Shown: positions 36,288 to 46,094, counted from the first letter of the stretch. The stretch is DNA of 64,000 nucleotides from Devosia nanyangense (GCA_016213505.1 JACRAF010000068.1:1-64000); one strand, 5' to 3'. Translations and numbers: made by a program. Notes: generated from the sequence alone by a model not told the origin.

Positions 36288-37208
36288 ATGCGGGTGACCG
36301 ACCGGGTTCGCGAAGTCCTGAGCTACTATGACGGCGAGCGGCCCGGCGTGAAGGCGAGCCTGGCGCGGCTGCTCATGCACGGTCGCACCGCCGGCTCGGG
36401 CAAGCTGGTGATCCTGCCGGTCGACCAGGGCTTCGAGCACGGACCGGGACGGAGCTTTGCCGCCAATCCCGCCGCCTACGATCCGCGTTACGTGTTCGAA
36501 CTCGCCATCGAAGCCGGCCTCAGCGCGCTCGCGGCGCCGCTCGGACTGCTCGCGGCGGGCGCCGACCGCTACCCCGGCGAGATCCCACTGATCCTCAAGG
36601 CCAACAATGCCAACAGCCTCGGCTCGGTGCAGGACGAGGCCATCACCGGCACGGTGCGCGACGCGCTCGAACTGGGCTGTTCGGCCGTCGGCTACACCGT
36701 CTATCCCGGCTCCGACCGCCAGTACGAGATGTTCGAGGAAATCCGCGCCGCCACCGCCGAGGCCAAGGCCAATGGCCTGGCGGTCATCGTCTGGGCCTAT
36801 CCGCGCGGCGGCATGCTCGACAAGGACGGCGAAACCGCGCTCGACGTGGTTGCCTATGGCGCCCACATCGCTGCCCTGCTGGGCGCCCACATCATCAAGG
36901 TCAAGCCGCCCACCGCGCACATTGCACAGAAGGAAGCCAAGGCCGCCTACGACGCCACCGGCGCCGATCTCTCGAGCCTCCCCAAACGCATCGCCCACGT
37001 CGTCCAGGCGGCATTCGACGGCCGCCGCATCGTCATCTTCTCGGGCGGCCCGGCCCGCGGCGACGCCGAGGTGCTCGACGAGGTGCGCGCCATCCACGCC
37101 GGTGGCGGCTTCGGCTCGATCGTCGGCCGCAACGCCTTCCAGCGGCCACGCGCCGAAGCCCTCGCTTTGCTCGACGGGATCATCCGCATCCATCTGGGCG
37201 AGTTCTGA
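36288..37208 (+). CDS. fbaB: Class I fructose-bisphosphate aldolase (DhnA/FbaB type)
   Basis: A 306-residue archaeal-type class I aldolase. Recognisable parts are I-L-P-V-D-Q-G-F-E-H-G-P-G near residue 44, L-K-A-N-N-A-N-S-L, G-C-S-A-V-G-Y-T-V-Y-P-G, W-A-Y-P-R-G and the Schiff-base Lys in I-I-K-V-K-P-P. It cleaves fructose-1,6-bisphosphate. It begins 14 nt after glk (GGAGTG ribosome-binding site) and pfkB follows after 5 nt, so the operon order joins the enzyme to its substrate-making kinase. Confidence 0.88.
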   Translation: MRVTDRVREVLSYYDGERPGVKASLARLLMHGRTAGSGKLVILPVDQGFEHGPGRSFAANPAAYDPRYVFELAIEAGLSALAAPLGLLAAGADRYPGEIPLILKANNANSLGSVQDEAITGTVRDALELGCSAVGYTVYPGSDRQYEMFEEIRAATAEAKANGLAVIVWAYPRGGMLDKDGETALDVVAYGAHIAALLGAHIIKVKPPTAHIAQKEAKAAYDATGADLSSLPKRIAHVVQAAFDGRRIVIFSGGPARGDAEVLDEVRAIHAGGGFGSIVGRNAFQRPRAEALALLDGIIRIHLGEF

Positions 37209-37213
37209 GCGGT

Positions 37214-38161
37214 ATGGCTCCCTCCATCCTCACCATCACGCCGAACCCGACGCTCGACGTCACCGCGACGATCGACAAGCTCCTGCCGCAGCAGAAGCTG
37301 CGCTGCGGACCGCCGCGCTACGACCCGGGCGGCGGCGGCGTCAACGTCTCGCGCGTGATCAAGGAACTGGGCGGCGAGAGCCGGGCGTTCGTCTGCCTGG
37401 GCGGCTCGACCGGCACCCAGGTGCAACGACTGCTCGACGAGCGAGAGATCGACGTCGAGGTCTGGTCGATGGAGGGCGAAACCCGCACCTCGCTCACTGT
37501 GATGGAGTCGATCACCGGCCTGCACTATCGCTTCGTGCTGCCCGGACCCGAGCAGCCCGCGGATCAGTCGGCCCGGTTGCTTGCCCGGCTCTCCGAGGTC
37601 ATTGCCGGGGGCTTCCGGTTCATCGTGGCGAGTGGCAGCCTGCCGCCCGGCATTCCCGACGATTTCTACGGCCGGCTCACCCGCGAGGCGAACGCCCACG
37701 GCGCCAAGCTGATCCTCGACACCCATGGCGCCGCACTCGAAGCGGCGATATCGGCCCGGCCCTACATCATCCGGCTCAATCACTACGAGGCGCAGGAACT
37801 GATCGGCGGCGAGGCGGAAGTTGCGGCCCATGACCTCGCCCGCCAACTGATCGAGCGGCATGCCGCCGAAATCGCCATCGTCACCATCGGCGCACATGGC
37901 GCGATCGTGGCGACCGCCGGTCGCCAGGTGGAGATCCGGCCGCCGCATGTTACCGTCCACAGCACCGTCGGCGCCGGCGACAGCTTCGTCGGCGCGCTGA
38001 CCATCGCCCTGGCGCGCGGCTGGCCGATCGAGGACGCCGCCGGGTACGGCGTCGCCGCGGCCGCTGCGGCGGTGACGACGGAAGCCACCGAGCTCTGCCA
38101 TGCCGACAAGGTGGCCGCGCTCTACGCGCAGATCTCGTCCAAAATCCTCGCCCCGGCCTGA
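37214..38161 (+). CDS. pfkB: 6-phosphofructokinase II (PfkB family)
   Basis: A 315-residue ribokinase-superfamily kinase closely following E. coli Pfk-2: T-I-T-P-N-P-T-L-D at the N-terminus, K-L-R-C near 30, P-G-G-G-G-V-N-V-S-R, Y-R-F-V-L-P-G, S-G-S-L-P-P-G and the catalytic S-T-V-G-A-G-D-S. It phosphorylates fructose-6-phosphate, a step many Hyphomicrobiales lack because they use the Entner-Doudoroff route. Tagatose-6-phosphate or fructose-1-phosphate kinase activity is the alternative. Confidence 0.87.
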   Translation: MAPSILTITPNPTLDVTATIDKLLPQQKLRCGPPRYDPGGGGVNVSRVIKELGGESRAFVCLGGSTGTQVQRLLDEREIDVEVWSMEGETRTSLTVMESITGLHYRFVLPGPEQPADQSARLLARLSEVIAGGFRFIVASGSLPPGIPDDFYGRLTREANAHGAKLILDTHGAALEAAISARPYIIRLNHYEAQELIGGEAEVAAHDLARQLIERHAAEIAIVTIGAHGAIVATAGRQVEIRPPHVTVHSTVGAGDSFVGALTIALARGWPIEDAAGYGVAAAAAAVTTEATELCHADKVAALYAQISSKILAPA

Positions 38162-38201
38162 CGGGCGGTACCGGCGCGGCCGGCTACGGAGAATACGCGA
38201 A

Positions 38202-38885
38202 ATGAAAGTCGCCGATCTGATGACCAAGAACGTCGCCACCCTGATGCCGGGCCACTCCGTCCGGCACGCGGCGGCGATCATGCTGGAGCAGCGGGTCAGT
38301 GGACTGCCCGTGGTCGACGCCGGCGAGCTGGTCGGCCTGCTCACCGAGGGCGATCTGCTGCGGCGCACCGAATTCGGCTTCCCCCGATCCGCCAGCGAGA
38401 GATGGAACGCCGCCACCTCCCCCGAGGGATCGGCGCGCGATTTCGTCAAGACCCACAGCTGGCAGGTCGGCGATGTGATGTCGAAGGCGGTCGTCACCGC
38501 CACCGAAGACATGGAACTGAGCGAGGTCGCCTCGATCATGGCGACGCGCGGCATCAAGCGGCTGCCGGTGGTGCGGGACGGCAGGCTGGTCGGCATCATC
38601 AGCCGCGCCGACCTGCTCCACATCATCGCCGCGACGCCGCACGAGGCCATGGCCATGGGCGACGAAGCGATCCGCGTCGGCGTCTGCGCCAGGCTCAGGG
38701 AGGCCGACGCCGTACTGAGTGCGCAGCCGGCGGTGACCGTCGAAAACGGCGTGGTTCACGTCTGGGGCATGGTGCCGTCCGACGTCGAACGCGACGTCAT
38801 CCGCGTCGCCGTCGAGGGCGCGCCCGGCATTCGCGGCTTCGAGGACCATTTGAGCCTCTTCCGCGCCCCGGCCCGCAAGAGCTGA
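38202..38885 (+). CDS. Two-CBS-domain protein with C-terminal BON domain
   Basis: A 227-residue protein. CBS pair: V-A-D-L-M-T-K-N-V-A-T-L near residue 3 and V-G-D-V-M-S-K-A-V-V-T-A near 93, each ending in L-V-G-L-L-T-E-G-D-L or L-V-G-I-I-S-R-A-D-L. The BON domain (residues about 155-225) contains V-E-N-G-V-V-H-V-W-G. CBS pairs bind adenine nucleotides; BON may bind membranes. It is the last gene of the glycolytic operon, suggesting energy-state sensing. Similar proteins occur in hypoxia regulons elsewhere. Confidence 0.85.
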   Translation: MKVADLMTKNVATLMPGHSVRHAAAIMLEQRVSGLPVVDAGELVGLLTEGDLLRRTEFGFPRSASERWNAATSPEGSARDFVKTHSWQVGDVMSKAVVTATEDMELSEVASIMATRGIKRLPVVRDGRLVGIISRADLLHIIAATPHEAMAMGDEAIRVGVCARLREADAVLSAQPAVTVENGVVHVWGMVPSDVERDVIRVAVEGAPGIRGFEDHLSLFRAPARKS

Positions 38886-38894
38886 CTCGGGCCG

Positions 38895-40724
38895 CTAGCG
38901 CAGCGCTCGCAGCGCATTGAGAATGACGGCGACGTCGATCGCCTCCTGGATCAGCGCGCCCTGAACCGGCGGAAGATAGCCGAGCGCCGCCGCAACCATC
39001 GCCAGGAGCGACAGCCCGAGTCCGGCCCAGACGCTTTGCTGCGCAATCGCCAGCGTGCGCCTGGCGATGGCCATGGCCCGCACCAGCGGCGCCAGCTCAT
39101 CGACCAGAACCACGATGCCCGCCGATTGCGACGGCGCCGTCGCGCCGCGCGCGCCCATGGCAACGCCGACATCGGCCGCAGCGAGCGCCGGCGCGTCGTT
39201 GATGCCGTCGCCGACCATCATGGTCCGGCCGAATTTCGCCTCGCGATGCACGGCGGCGATCTTGTCGGCCGGCGTCATCTCGGCCAGCAGTTCGTCGACG
39301 CCGAGGTCCTTGCCGACGGCGCCCGCCACCGCCCGCCGGTCGCCCGAGGCCAGCACCACCTTGCGCACGCCGGCGGCCCGCAGCGCTGCAATCAGCGCCG
39401 CGGCATCGGGCCGGACGCGATCCTCGAGTACGATGACCCCGGCGAGCCGGCCATCGACTGCCACGGCGATCGTTGCGGCGACGGAGTCGCGGGGGTGCAG
39501 CGCAAGAGGGTCGTCGCCGCCGGCGCGCTCGCCGACATAGCGATCGCCGCCGACGGCGACCTTTCGGCCCTCCACCACGCCCTCGATGCCGACGCCGGGC
39601 AGTTCCACCACCCCCGACGGCGATGCGAGCTCGATCCCCGCGGCCTGCGCCGCCCTGACCAGCGTCGCAGCGACCGGGTGCCCGGAGGCCTGGTCGAGGC
39701 TGGCCGCGAGCCGCAGCACGTCGTCGTCGGCAAAGCCTGCAGCCGGGCGAACCTCGGCGACCTCGGCAGTACCGCGGGTCAACGTGCCGGTCTTGTCGAG
39801 GATGGCGACGCGGACGCCTGCCAGGGCCTCGAACACGCCGCCGTTCTTGACCAGCACGCCGGACTTCGCGGCGCGCGAGATTCCCGACATGATGGCGACC
39901 GGCACGGCGAGAATGAGCGGACACGGGGTCGCGACGACCAGCACGGCAAGCGCCCGCAAATGGTCGCCGGACCACCACCAGGCGCCCCCGGCCATGAGCA
40001 CTGTCACGAGCAGGAAGCCCAGCGCATAGCTGTCGGCAAGCCGGACGATGGGCGCCTTGCTCTCCTGCGCCGCTTTGACCAGCCGGACGATGCCGGCATA
40101 GGTGCTCTCGGCCGCCGGCCGGCCAGCGACGAGCCGGAACGGCGCCGCCGCGGAGGTCGCCCCGCTCAGCACCTCGGCGCCGGCGGCAATGCGCTGGGGC
40201 ATCGATTCGCCGGTCAGCGCCGACATGTCGAGTACGGCGGCTTCGCCGGCGGCCACGCGGCCATCGACCGGGACCACTTCGCCGTGACGGATCATCAGGA
40301 CATCGCCGGGGATGATGTCCTCGATCGGTGTTTCCTCGATCAGCTCGCCCCGCACCCGCATCGCGGTGCGCGCCACACGCCCGAGCAGGGCCGTCATCTC
40401 GCTGCGCGCCCGCCCTTCGGCATAGCGCTCGAGCAACTGGCCGCCGGCATACATCAGCGCCACGACATTGGCAGCGAGCGGCTCGCCGAAGCCGAGCGCG
40501 GCCGACATCGAGAGCGCGGCGATGACATCGAGACCGATATCGGCGCGGCGCAGTGCGACGACGATCTCGACGAAAAGCGCCAGCAGCACGGGCACGGTGG
40601 CGACCGACCAGACGATGCCGGCGGCACTCGCATTGTCCGACCACCACAGGAGCGCACCGGCAGCAAGTCCGAGCAGCGCCAGAAGCACCAGCGCGCCCTC
40701 GCGATAGCGAAGTATTGATCTCAT
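38895..40724 (-). CDS. P1B-type heavy-metal ATPase without metal-binding N-terminus
   Basis: A 609-residue pump with actuator L-T-G-E-S-M-P, phosphorylation site D-K-T-G-T-L-T, H-P dipeptide in S-G-H-P-V-A-A (the heavy-metal ATPase nucleotide-domain marker), and G-D-G-I-N-D-A-P-A-L. The transmembrane metal motif reads T-P-C-P, and there is no HMA domain. Substrate (Zn, Cd, Co or other) is not clear. It is convergent with the CBS-BON gene (9-nt gap) and divergent from the acyltransferase gene with a shared FixK box. Confidence 0.85.
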   Translation of the reverse strand: MRSILRYREGALVLLALLGLAAGALLWWSDNASAAGIVWSVATVPVLLALFVEIVVALRRADIGLDVIAALSMSAALGFGEPLAANVVALMYAGGQLLERYAEGRARSEMTALLGRVARTAMRVRGELIEETPIEDIIPGDVLMIRHGEVVPVDGRVAAGEAAVLDMSALTGESMPQRIAAGAEVLSGATSAAAPFRLVAGRPAAESTYAGIVRLVKAAQESKAPIVRLADSYALGFLLVTVLMAGGAWWWSGDHLRALAVLVVATPCPLILAVPVAIMSGISRAAKSGVLVKNGGVFEALAGVRVAILDKTGTLTRGTAEVAEVRPAAGFADDDVLRLAASLDQASGHPVAATLVRAAQAAGIELASPSGVVELPGVGIEGVVEGRKVAVGGDRYVGERAGGDDPLALHPRDSVAATIAVAVDGRLAGVIVLEDRVRPDAAALIAALRAAGVRKVVLASGDRRAVAGAVGKDLGVDELLAEMTPADKIAAVHREAKFGRTMMVGDGINDAPALAAADVGVAMGARGATAPSQSAGIVVLVDELAPLVRAMAIARRTLAIAQQSVWAGLGLSLLAMVAAALGYLPPVQGALIQEAIDVAVILNALRALR

Positions 40725-40807
40725 CGCGCGGCAGGCCTCGCCATCGTCTCAGGTCCGTGCTGTGGTGCGTTCACCATGAGACTCTGGCACGTTGTGTCCG
40801 GCTGCGA

Positions 40808-40821
40808 TTGACCACGATCAA
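40808..40821. promoter_or_regulatory. FixK/FNR box between metal ATPase and acyltransferase genes
   Basis: TTGACCACGATCAA in the 167-bp divergent gap. Leftward use predicts a 49-nt leader for the ATPase, rightward a 36-nt leader for the acyltransferase gene. Confidence 0.7.
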
Positions 40822-40891
40822 GGCCGGGCGGACCACCTGACATTATGACACGCAGGATCAGGGGCGAACCCACTTCGGAGACCGCGCGACC

Positions 40892-43603
40892 ATGACGATC
40901 CGCAACCTCGATGCCGCGTTCACCCCGAAATCGGTGGCGGTCGTCGGTGCCTCGCCGCGCCCCGGTGCGGTCGGCCGGGTGGTGTTCGAGAACATCATCA
41001 ATGGCGGCTATGCCGGCACGATCTATCCGGTCAACCTCAAATACGACGACGTGCTGGGGCGGCATTGCTTCCGCCGCGTCGCCGACCTGCCGGAAGCGCC
41101 CGACCTCGCCATCGTCATGACGCCGCCCGAGACGGTGCCCGGCCTCATCGCCGAACTGGGCGCCAAGGGGTGCCGGCTCGCGGTGGTCATCACAGCCGGG
41201 CTGGGCGCAATGAACGGCCTGCGCCAGCAGCTGCTGGACGCGGCGGGTCTGCACCTGCTGCGCGTCATCGGGCCGAACACGATCGGCCTCTTGGCCCCGC
41301 ACGCCAGGCTCAATGCCAGCTTCGTCCACCTGAGCCCGGTGCCCGGCACGCTGGGCCTGATTTCGCAATCGGGCGCCATCGTCTCGTCGGTGATCGACTG
41401 GGCGGCGGCCGAGGGCATCGGCTTCTCCTCGGCGCTGTCGCTGGGCGACATGGCCGACGTCGATATGGGCGACGCGCTCAACATGCTGGCGGCCGACGAG
41501 CACACCCACGCCATCCTGCTTTATCTCGAATCGATCCCGGCGCCGCGCAAGTTCATGTCGGCGGCGCGCGCCGCGGCGCGGATCAAGCCGGTGATCGCCA
41601 TCAAGCCGGGACGTCACGCCGAGGCGGCCAAGGCCGCCCTCACCCACACCGGCGCTCTCGCCGGGGCCGACCGCGTCGTCGATGCGGCGCTGAGGCGCGC
41701 CGGCGTCATCCGCGTCGACGACCTCGACGATCTGTTCAACGCGGCGGAGATCACCGCGCGCTATCCGCCCTTGCGGCAAGGCCGTGTCGCCATCGTCACC
41801 AATGGCGGCGGCGCCGGCGTGCTGGCGGTCGACCAGCTGCTCGATCAGGGCTGCGTTCTCGCGACGCTGATGCCTGAGACGCTGGCGGCGCTCGACGCCG
41901 CACTCCCCGCGACGTGGTCGCACGCCAACCCGGTCGACATCATCGGCGACGCCCCGCCCGAGCGCTATCGCGCCGCGGTCGAGGCGGTGGCCGCCGATCC
42001 CGGCGTCGATGCGATCCTGGTGATGAACTGCCCGACCGCGGTCGCCGATCCGGTGGCCGCCGCCGCCGGATTGGCCGGCCTGGTGACGCAAGGATGTCTC
42101 AACGGCAAGCCGGTGCTCGCCTGCTGGCTCGGCAAGAAAGCCGCAGAGCCGGCGCGCGCGGTGCTGCAGCAGGCCGGCATCGGCAGCTTCGAAACTCCGG
42201 CGCAGGCGGCCGAAGCGGTGGCACTGCTCACCCGCTGGTCCGACCTCCGCCAGACGCTCGAGCGGGTGCCGGCGAGCCACGCCGAGTTCGCCGTCGATTT
42301 TCCGCAGGCCCAGGCGATCATCAAGGCCGCGGCATTCGACGGACGAACGGTGCTCACCGAGTGGGAGGCCAAATCCGTGCTGCGGGCCTATGGCATCCCG
42401 GCGCCGGAAACCGTGGTCGCCACCACCGAGGACGAGGTCGCCGAGGCCGCGACGCGGCTCCTCGCCGCATCCCCTGCCCTCGTAGTCAAGATGCTGTCCA
42501 AGGCCGTGTCGCACAAATCCGACATCGGCGGCGTCGTGCTCGACACCGTCAGCGCCAGCGCGGCGCGCTCGGCCGCCGCCGATATCCGAAGACGCTTTGC
42601 CGAGCACTACCCGGCCATTCCACTGGACGGCTTCACCGTGCAGCCGATGATCAAGCGCCCGCATGCCGTCGAACTCATCGCCGGCATCAGTACTGACCCG
42701 ATCTTCGGACCGGTGGCGCTCTTCGGCGCAGGGGGAACGGCGGTAGAAGTCGTCGACGATACCGCCACCGGCCTCGTGCCGCTCGACGCCGTGCTCGCCG
42801 GCGATCTCATCGACCGCACCCGGATCAGCCGGCTCCTCGCCGGCTACCGCGACCGCAAGCCCGCCGATCGCTCAGCGATCGTCAACGTGCTGCTCGGCCT
42901 GTCGCAGCTCGCCATCGATTTTCCGGCGCTGCGCTCGGTCGACATCAACCCGCTCCTCGCCGACACCGACGGGGTGGTGGCGCTCGATGCACGGATCGAG
43001 ATCGATCCCAAGCTCGCCGAACAGCCCGGCCCCAACCCGAGCCTTGCCATCCGGCCATATCCGGCCGGCCTCGCCAAGACTGTGGAAACCGGCGGCCTCC
43101 ACCTCCTGATGCGGCCGATCCGCCCCGAGGATGCTGCGCTCTATCCGCGCTTCCTCGAGCGCATGGATCCCGAGGACATGCGCATGCGCTTCCTCATGCC
43201 GATGCGCACCATTTCGCACGAGATGCTGGTCCGGTTGACACAGCTCGACTACGACCGCGACATCGCCTTCGTGGCGCTCGATCAGCCGTCCGGCGACCTG
43301 GTGGGCATCGCCCGCTATTCCGCCGACCCGGACAGCGAGCGCGCCGAATTCGGCATCCTCGTCCGCAGCGACCTCAAGAGCCGGGGCGCCGGATGGCTGC
43401 TGATGGAACAGCTGATCGCCTATGCGCGCAGCGAGCAGATCGGCCGGCTCGAGGGCCTCGTGCTGATGGAGAACGAGCCCATGCTGAAGTTCTGCCGCGA
43501 GCTCGGCTTCAGCGTGGACCAGTTGCCGGCCGAGTCCGGACTGGTGCGGGCAACCCTGCATCTCGGTGCGGATGGAGCCGCAGCACCCCGATCCGGCTCT
43601 TGA
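40892..43603 (+). CDS. Acyl-CoA synthetase (NDP-forming)-like / GNAT protein acyltransferase
   Basis: A 903-residue fusion. Residues 1-460 are the CoA-binding and ligase-CoA parts (S-V-A-V-V-G-A-S-P-R, G-P-N-T-I-G-L, S-Q-S-G-A-I, L-T-H-T-G-A-L-A-G). Residues 480-700 are an ATP-grasp domain (L-T-E-W-E-A-K). Residues about 735-895 are a GNAT acetyltransferase (F-G-I-L-V-R-S-D, G-A-G-W-L-L-M-E). This is the Pat/YfiQ layout, enzymes that acetylate protein lysines, including acetyl-CoA synthetase. Its last 95 bp overlap the convergent ATPase gene. Confidence 0.87.
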   Translation: MTIRNLDAAFTPKSVAVVGASPRPGAVGRVVFENIINGGYAGTIYPVNLKYDDVLGRHCFRRVADLPEAPDLAIVMTPPETVPGLIAELGAKGCRLAVVITAGLGAMNGLRQQLLDAAGLHLLRVIGPNTIGLLAPHARLNASFVHLSPVPGTLGLISQSGAIVSSVIDWAAAEGIGFSSALSLGDMADVDMGDALNMLAADEHTHAILLYLESIPAPRKFMSAARAAARIKPVIAIKPGRHAEAAKAALTHTGALAGADRVVDAALRRAGVIRVDDLDDLFNAAEITARYPPLRQGRVAIVTNGGGAGVLAVDQLLDQGCVLATLMPETLAALDAALPATWSHANPVDIIGDAPPERYRAAVEAVAADPGVDAILVMNCPTAVADPVAAAAGLAGLVTQGCLNGKPVLACWLGKKAAEPARAVLQQAGIGSFETPAQAAEAVALLTRWSDLRQTLERVPASHAEFAVDFPQAQAIIKAAAFDGRTVLTEWEAKSVLRAYGIPAPETVVATTEDEVAEAATRLLAASPALVVKMLSKAVSHKSDIGGVVLDTVSASAARSAAADIRRRFAEHYPAIPLDGFTVQPMIKRPHAVELIAGISTDPIFGPVALFGAGGTAVEVVDDTATGLVPLDAVLAGDLIDRTRISRLLAGYRDRKPADRSAIVNVLLGLSQLAIDFPALRSVDINPLLADTDGVVALDARIEIDPKLAEQPGPNPSLAIRPYPAGLAKTVETGGLHLLMRPIRPEDAALYPRFLERMDPEDMRMRFLMPMRTISHEMLVRLTQLDYDRDIAFVALDQPSGDLVGIARYSADPDSERAEFGILVRSDLKSRGAGWLLMEQLIAYARSEQIGRLEGLVLMENEPMLKFCRELGFSVDQLPAESGLVRATLHLGADGAAAPRSGS

Positions 43604-46094
43604 GGAACTCCGACGCCGCAACATAGACGAGGACGATCGCCAGCACCGCGGCCAGCGCCATGGGCGGCAGAGGTACGAAACCGATCAGCGCGGTGAACGG
43701 CAGGTAGGAGAGCCCCAGGGTCACGGCAGCGACGGCGATCGACGTGCCGATGAGCAGCGAACTGGGCAGGCTCGTGAAAAACGATTTGTGGGTCCGCATC
43801 ACCGCGACGATGGCAAGTTCGGTCAACAGCGACTCGACGAACCAGGCGGTCTGGAACAGCGCCTCGTTGGCGTGGAACACGCCGAGCAGCACGGCGAAGG
43901 TGATGCCGTCGAACAGCGAGCTCAGCAGGCCGAAGGCCAGCATCGAGCGCAGGAGCGCCGAAAAATCCCACCGCCGCGGCGAGGCGAGGACCTCGGCGTC
44001 GACACGGTCGGTCGAGATCGCCAGCATCGGCAGGTCCGATAGCGCATTGTTGAGCAGGATCTGGGTGGCGAGCAGCGGCAGGAACGGCAGGAACAGCGAA
44101 GCGACCGCCATCGAGATCATGTTGCCCAGATTGGCGCTGATGGTGATGGCGATGTACTTGATGGTATTTCCGAACGCGGTTCTACCGGCGATGACGCCGT
44201 CGAGCAGGACACTGAGATCGCGCTGCAGCAGCACCACGTCGGCCGCGGCCTTGGCGGCATCGACCGCGCTGTCGACCGAAATGCCGATGTCGGCAGCCCT
44301 CAGCGCCGGCGCATCGTTGATGCCGTCGCCGAGATAGCCCACCGTCCGGCCGGCCCGGCGCAGGGCCGTGATGATCCGCTCCTTCTGGTCGGGGGTCACC
44401 TCCGCGAACACGTCGGTGCGACGGGCGACCTGGGCCAGGCTGCGGTCGCTGAGGCCGTGCAGCGCCTCGCCGGTGACGAGCTTGAGATGCGCGAGGCCCG
44501 CCGCTTCGGCGATGTGCGCCGCCACATAGCGGTTGTCGCCGGTAAGAATCTTGAGCTGGATGCCGTTGTGCTCGAGCGCGGCCACAGTCTTGTGGATATC
44601 GGCCTTGAGCGGGTCCGAGAACAACAGGTAGCCGACAAGGGTAAGCCCGGTCTCGTCGGCCGGGACGCAGGCCGTGGCACCGTCCATCTTCCGCGTCGCC
44701 ACGGCGAGGACGCGAAAGCCCTTGCCGCTCCAGCCCGCGAGCCGGCTTTCCTCGACGGCGCGACGCGCCGGCGTCATCGGCGCGTCGGACGTGCCGACCC
44801 ACACCGCGCTACAGACCGGAAGGACCGAGGCGACCGAGCCCTTGCACACCAGCGTCACCCCGTCGCCGGTTTCGACCAGCACCGAGAGCCGGCGGCGGTC
44901 GAAATCGTAGGGCACCTCGCCGCGCTTCCTGAACCGGCCAAGATCGATCGTGCTGCCCGCCGCGAGAATGGCCGTATCGAGCGGATTGGGCATGGCGGTC
45001 TGCAGGCCCGCATTGACGACCGCCCATTCGAGGGTTTCGTCCGAGGCTTTTGCACCGGCATCGAGGGCCCGCTCGAGATGCACCTCGCCTTCCGTCAGCG
45101 TCCCGGTCTTGTCCGTGCACAGCACATCCATGGCGCCGAGATTTTCGATCGCCACCAGGCGCCGGACCAGGACTCCATGCCCGGTCAGCCGCTTGGCGCC
45201 CTGCGCCAGGGTGACGGTGACGATGGCCGGCAACAGTTCGGGCGTGAGGCCCACCGCCAGCGCCGCCGCGAACAGCAGCGAGTCCAGCACCGGCCGGCCG
45301 AGCAGCACGTTGGCGACGATCACCAGCGTCACCATCAACAGCATGATCTGCGTCATCAAGAGGCCGAACCGGCGGATGCCGCGGGCAAAGCTCGTCTCGG
45401 GCTCGAGCCTCGCCACCAAAGCGGCGATCTTGCCGAACTCGGTGTGGCTGCCGGTTTCGACGACCAGCGCCGTCCCCTCGCCGCTGCGCACCGACGTGCC
45501 CATATGGACGCGATTGTCGTCGCCGATCGGGGCGTCCCTCGCGACCGCGAGTTTGGCGAGAGGAAACGACTCGCCGGTGAGCGCCGCTTCGTCGGCCTGA
45601 AAGGCGCTGGCCTCGATCAGCACCGCGTCGGCCTGCACCAGGCTTCCCGCCGCGAGCAGCACGATATCCCCGGGCACCAGTTCGGCAGCCGGCACCGATT
45701 TCTTCTCGCCGTCGCGCAGCACCGTGCTGGCAACCCCGATGCGCTTGCGCAGTGCCGCAACGGCGTTGCCGGCTCGATACTCCTGGTAGAAGCCGAGGCC
45801 CGAACTGGCGACGACGATGATCGTCACGATGATCGCCTCGGTGGTTTCGCCGAGTGCAAAAGAGAGCCCCGCCGCACCCAGCAGGATCAGCACCATCGGC
45901 GAACGGAACTGCCTAAAGAGGATGGCGATGGGGTGCGTCCCCTCATCGCTGCCGAGCCGGTTGGGGCCATAGTGCCGGAGCCGGCCGGCGGCTTCGGCCG
46001 AACCGAGGCCCGCCGGCGACGCCGCGAGCGCCGTCCACGTCTCGGCCAGCGTAAGGTGGAGCCCGCCAGGCTCGGAGTGGGCCGGCGCCGACAC
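43509..46094 (-). CDS. P3B/MgtA-like cation-transporting ATPase
   Basis: An 861-residue P-type ATPase starting at GTG 3 nt after the USP gene. Helix 4 reads V-G-L-T-P-E-L-L-P as in MgtA/MgtB Mg2+ importers, the phosphorylation site is C-T-D-K-T-G-T-L-T-E-G, the hinge G-D-G-I-N-D-A-P-A-L, and helix 6 contains L-N-N-A-L-S-D. Mg2+ uptake is the family function, though MgtA-like pumps in stress regulons may differ. The C-terminal 30 codons overlap the convergent acyltransferase gene. Confidence 0.83.
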   Translation of the reverse strand: MSAPAHSEPGGLHLTLAETWTALAASPAGLGSAEAAGRLRHYGPNRLGSDEGTHPIAILFRQFRSPMVLILLGAAGLSFALGETTEAIIVTIIVVASSGLGFYQEYRAGNAVAALRKRIGVASTVLRDGEKKSVPAAELVPGDIVLLAAGSLVQADAVLIEASAFQADEAALTGESFPLAKLAVARDAPIGDDNRVHMGTSVRSGEGTALVVETGSHTEFGKIAALVARLEPETSFARGIRRFGLLMTQIMLLMVTLVIVANVLLGRPVLDSLLFAAALAVGLTPELLPAIVTVTLAQGAKRLTGHGVLVRRLVAIENLGAMDVLCTDKTGTLTEGEVHLERALDAGAKASDETLEWAVVNAGLQTAMPNPLDTAILAAGSTIDLGRFRKRGEVPYDFDRRRLSVLVETGDGVTLVCKGSVASVLPVCSAVWVGTSDAPMTPARRAVEESRLAGWSGKGFRVLAVATRKMDGATACVPADETGLTLVGYLLFSDPLKADIHKTVAALEHNGIQLKILTGDNRYVAAHIAEAAGLAHLKLVTGEALHGLSDRSLAQVARRTDVFAEVTPDQKERIITALRRAGRTVGYLGDGINDAPALRAADIGISVDSAVDAAKAAADVVLLQRDLSVLLDGVIAGRTAFGNTIKYIAITISANLGNMISMAVASLFLPFLPLLATQILLNNALSDLPMLAISTDRVDAEVLASPRRWDFSALLRSMLAFGLLSSLFDGITFAVLLGVFHANEALFQTAWFVESLLTELAIVAVMRTHKSFFTSLPSSLLIGTSIAVAAVTLGLSYLPFTALIGFVPLPPMALAAVLAIVLVYVAASEFLKSRIGVLRLHPHRDAGLPAPVRTRPATGPR

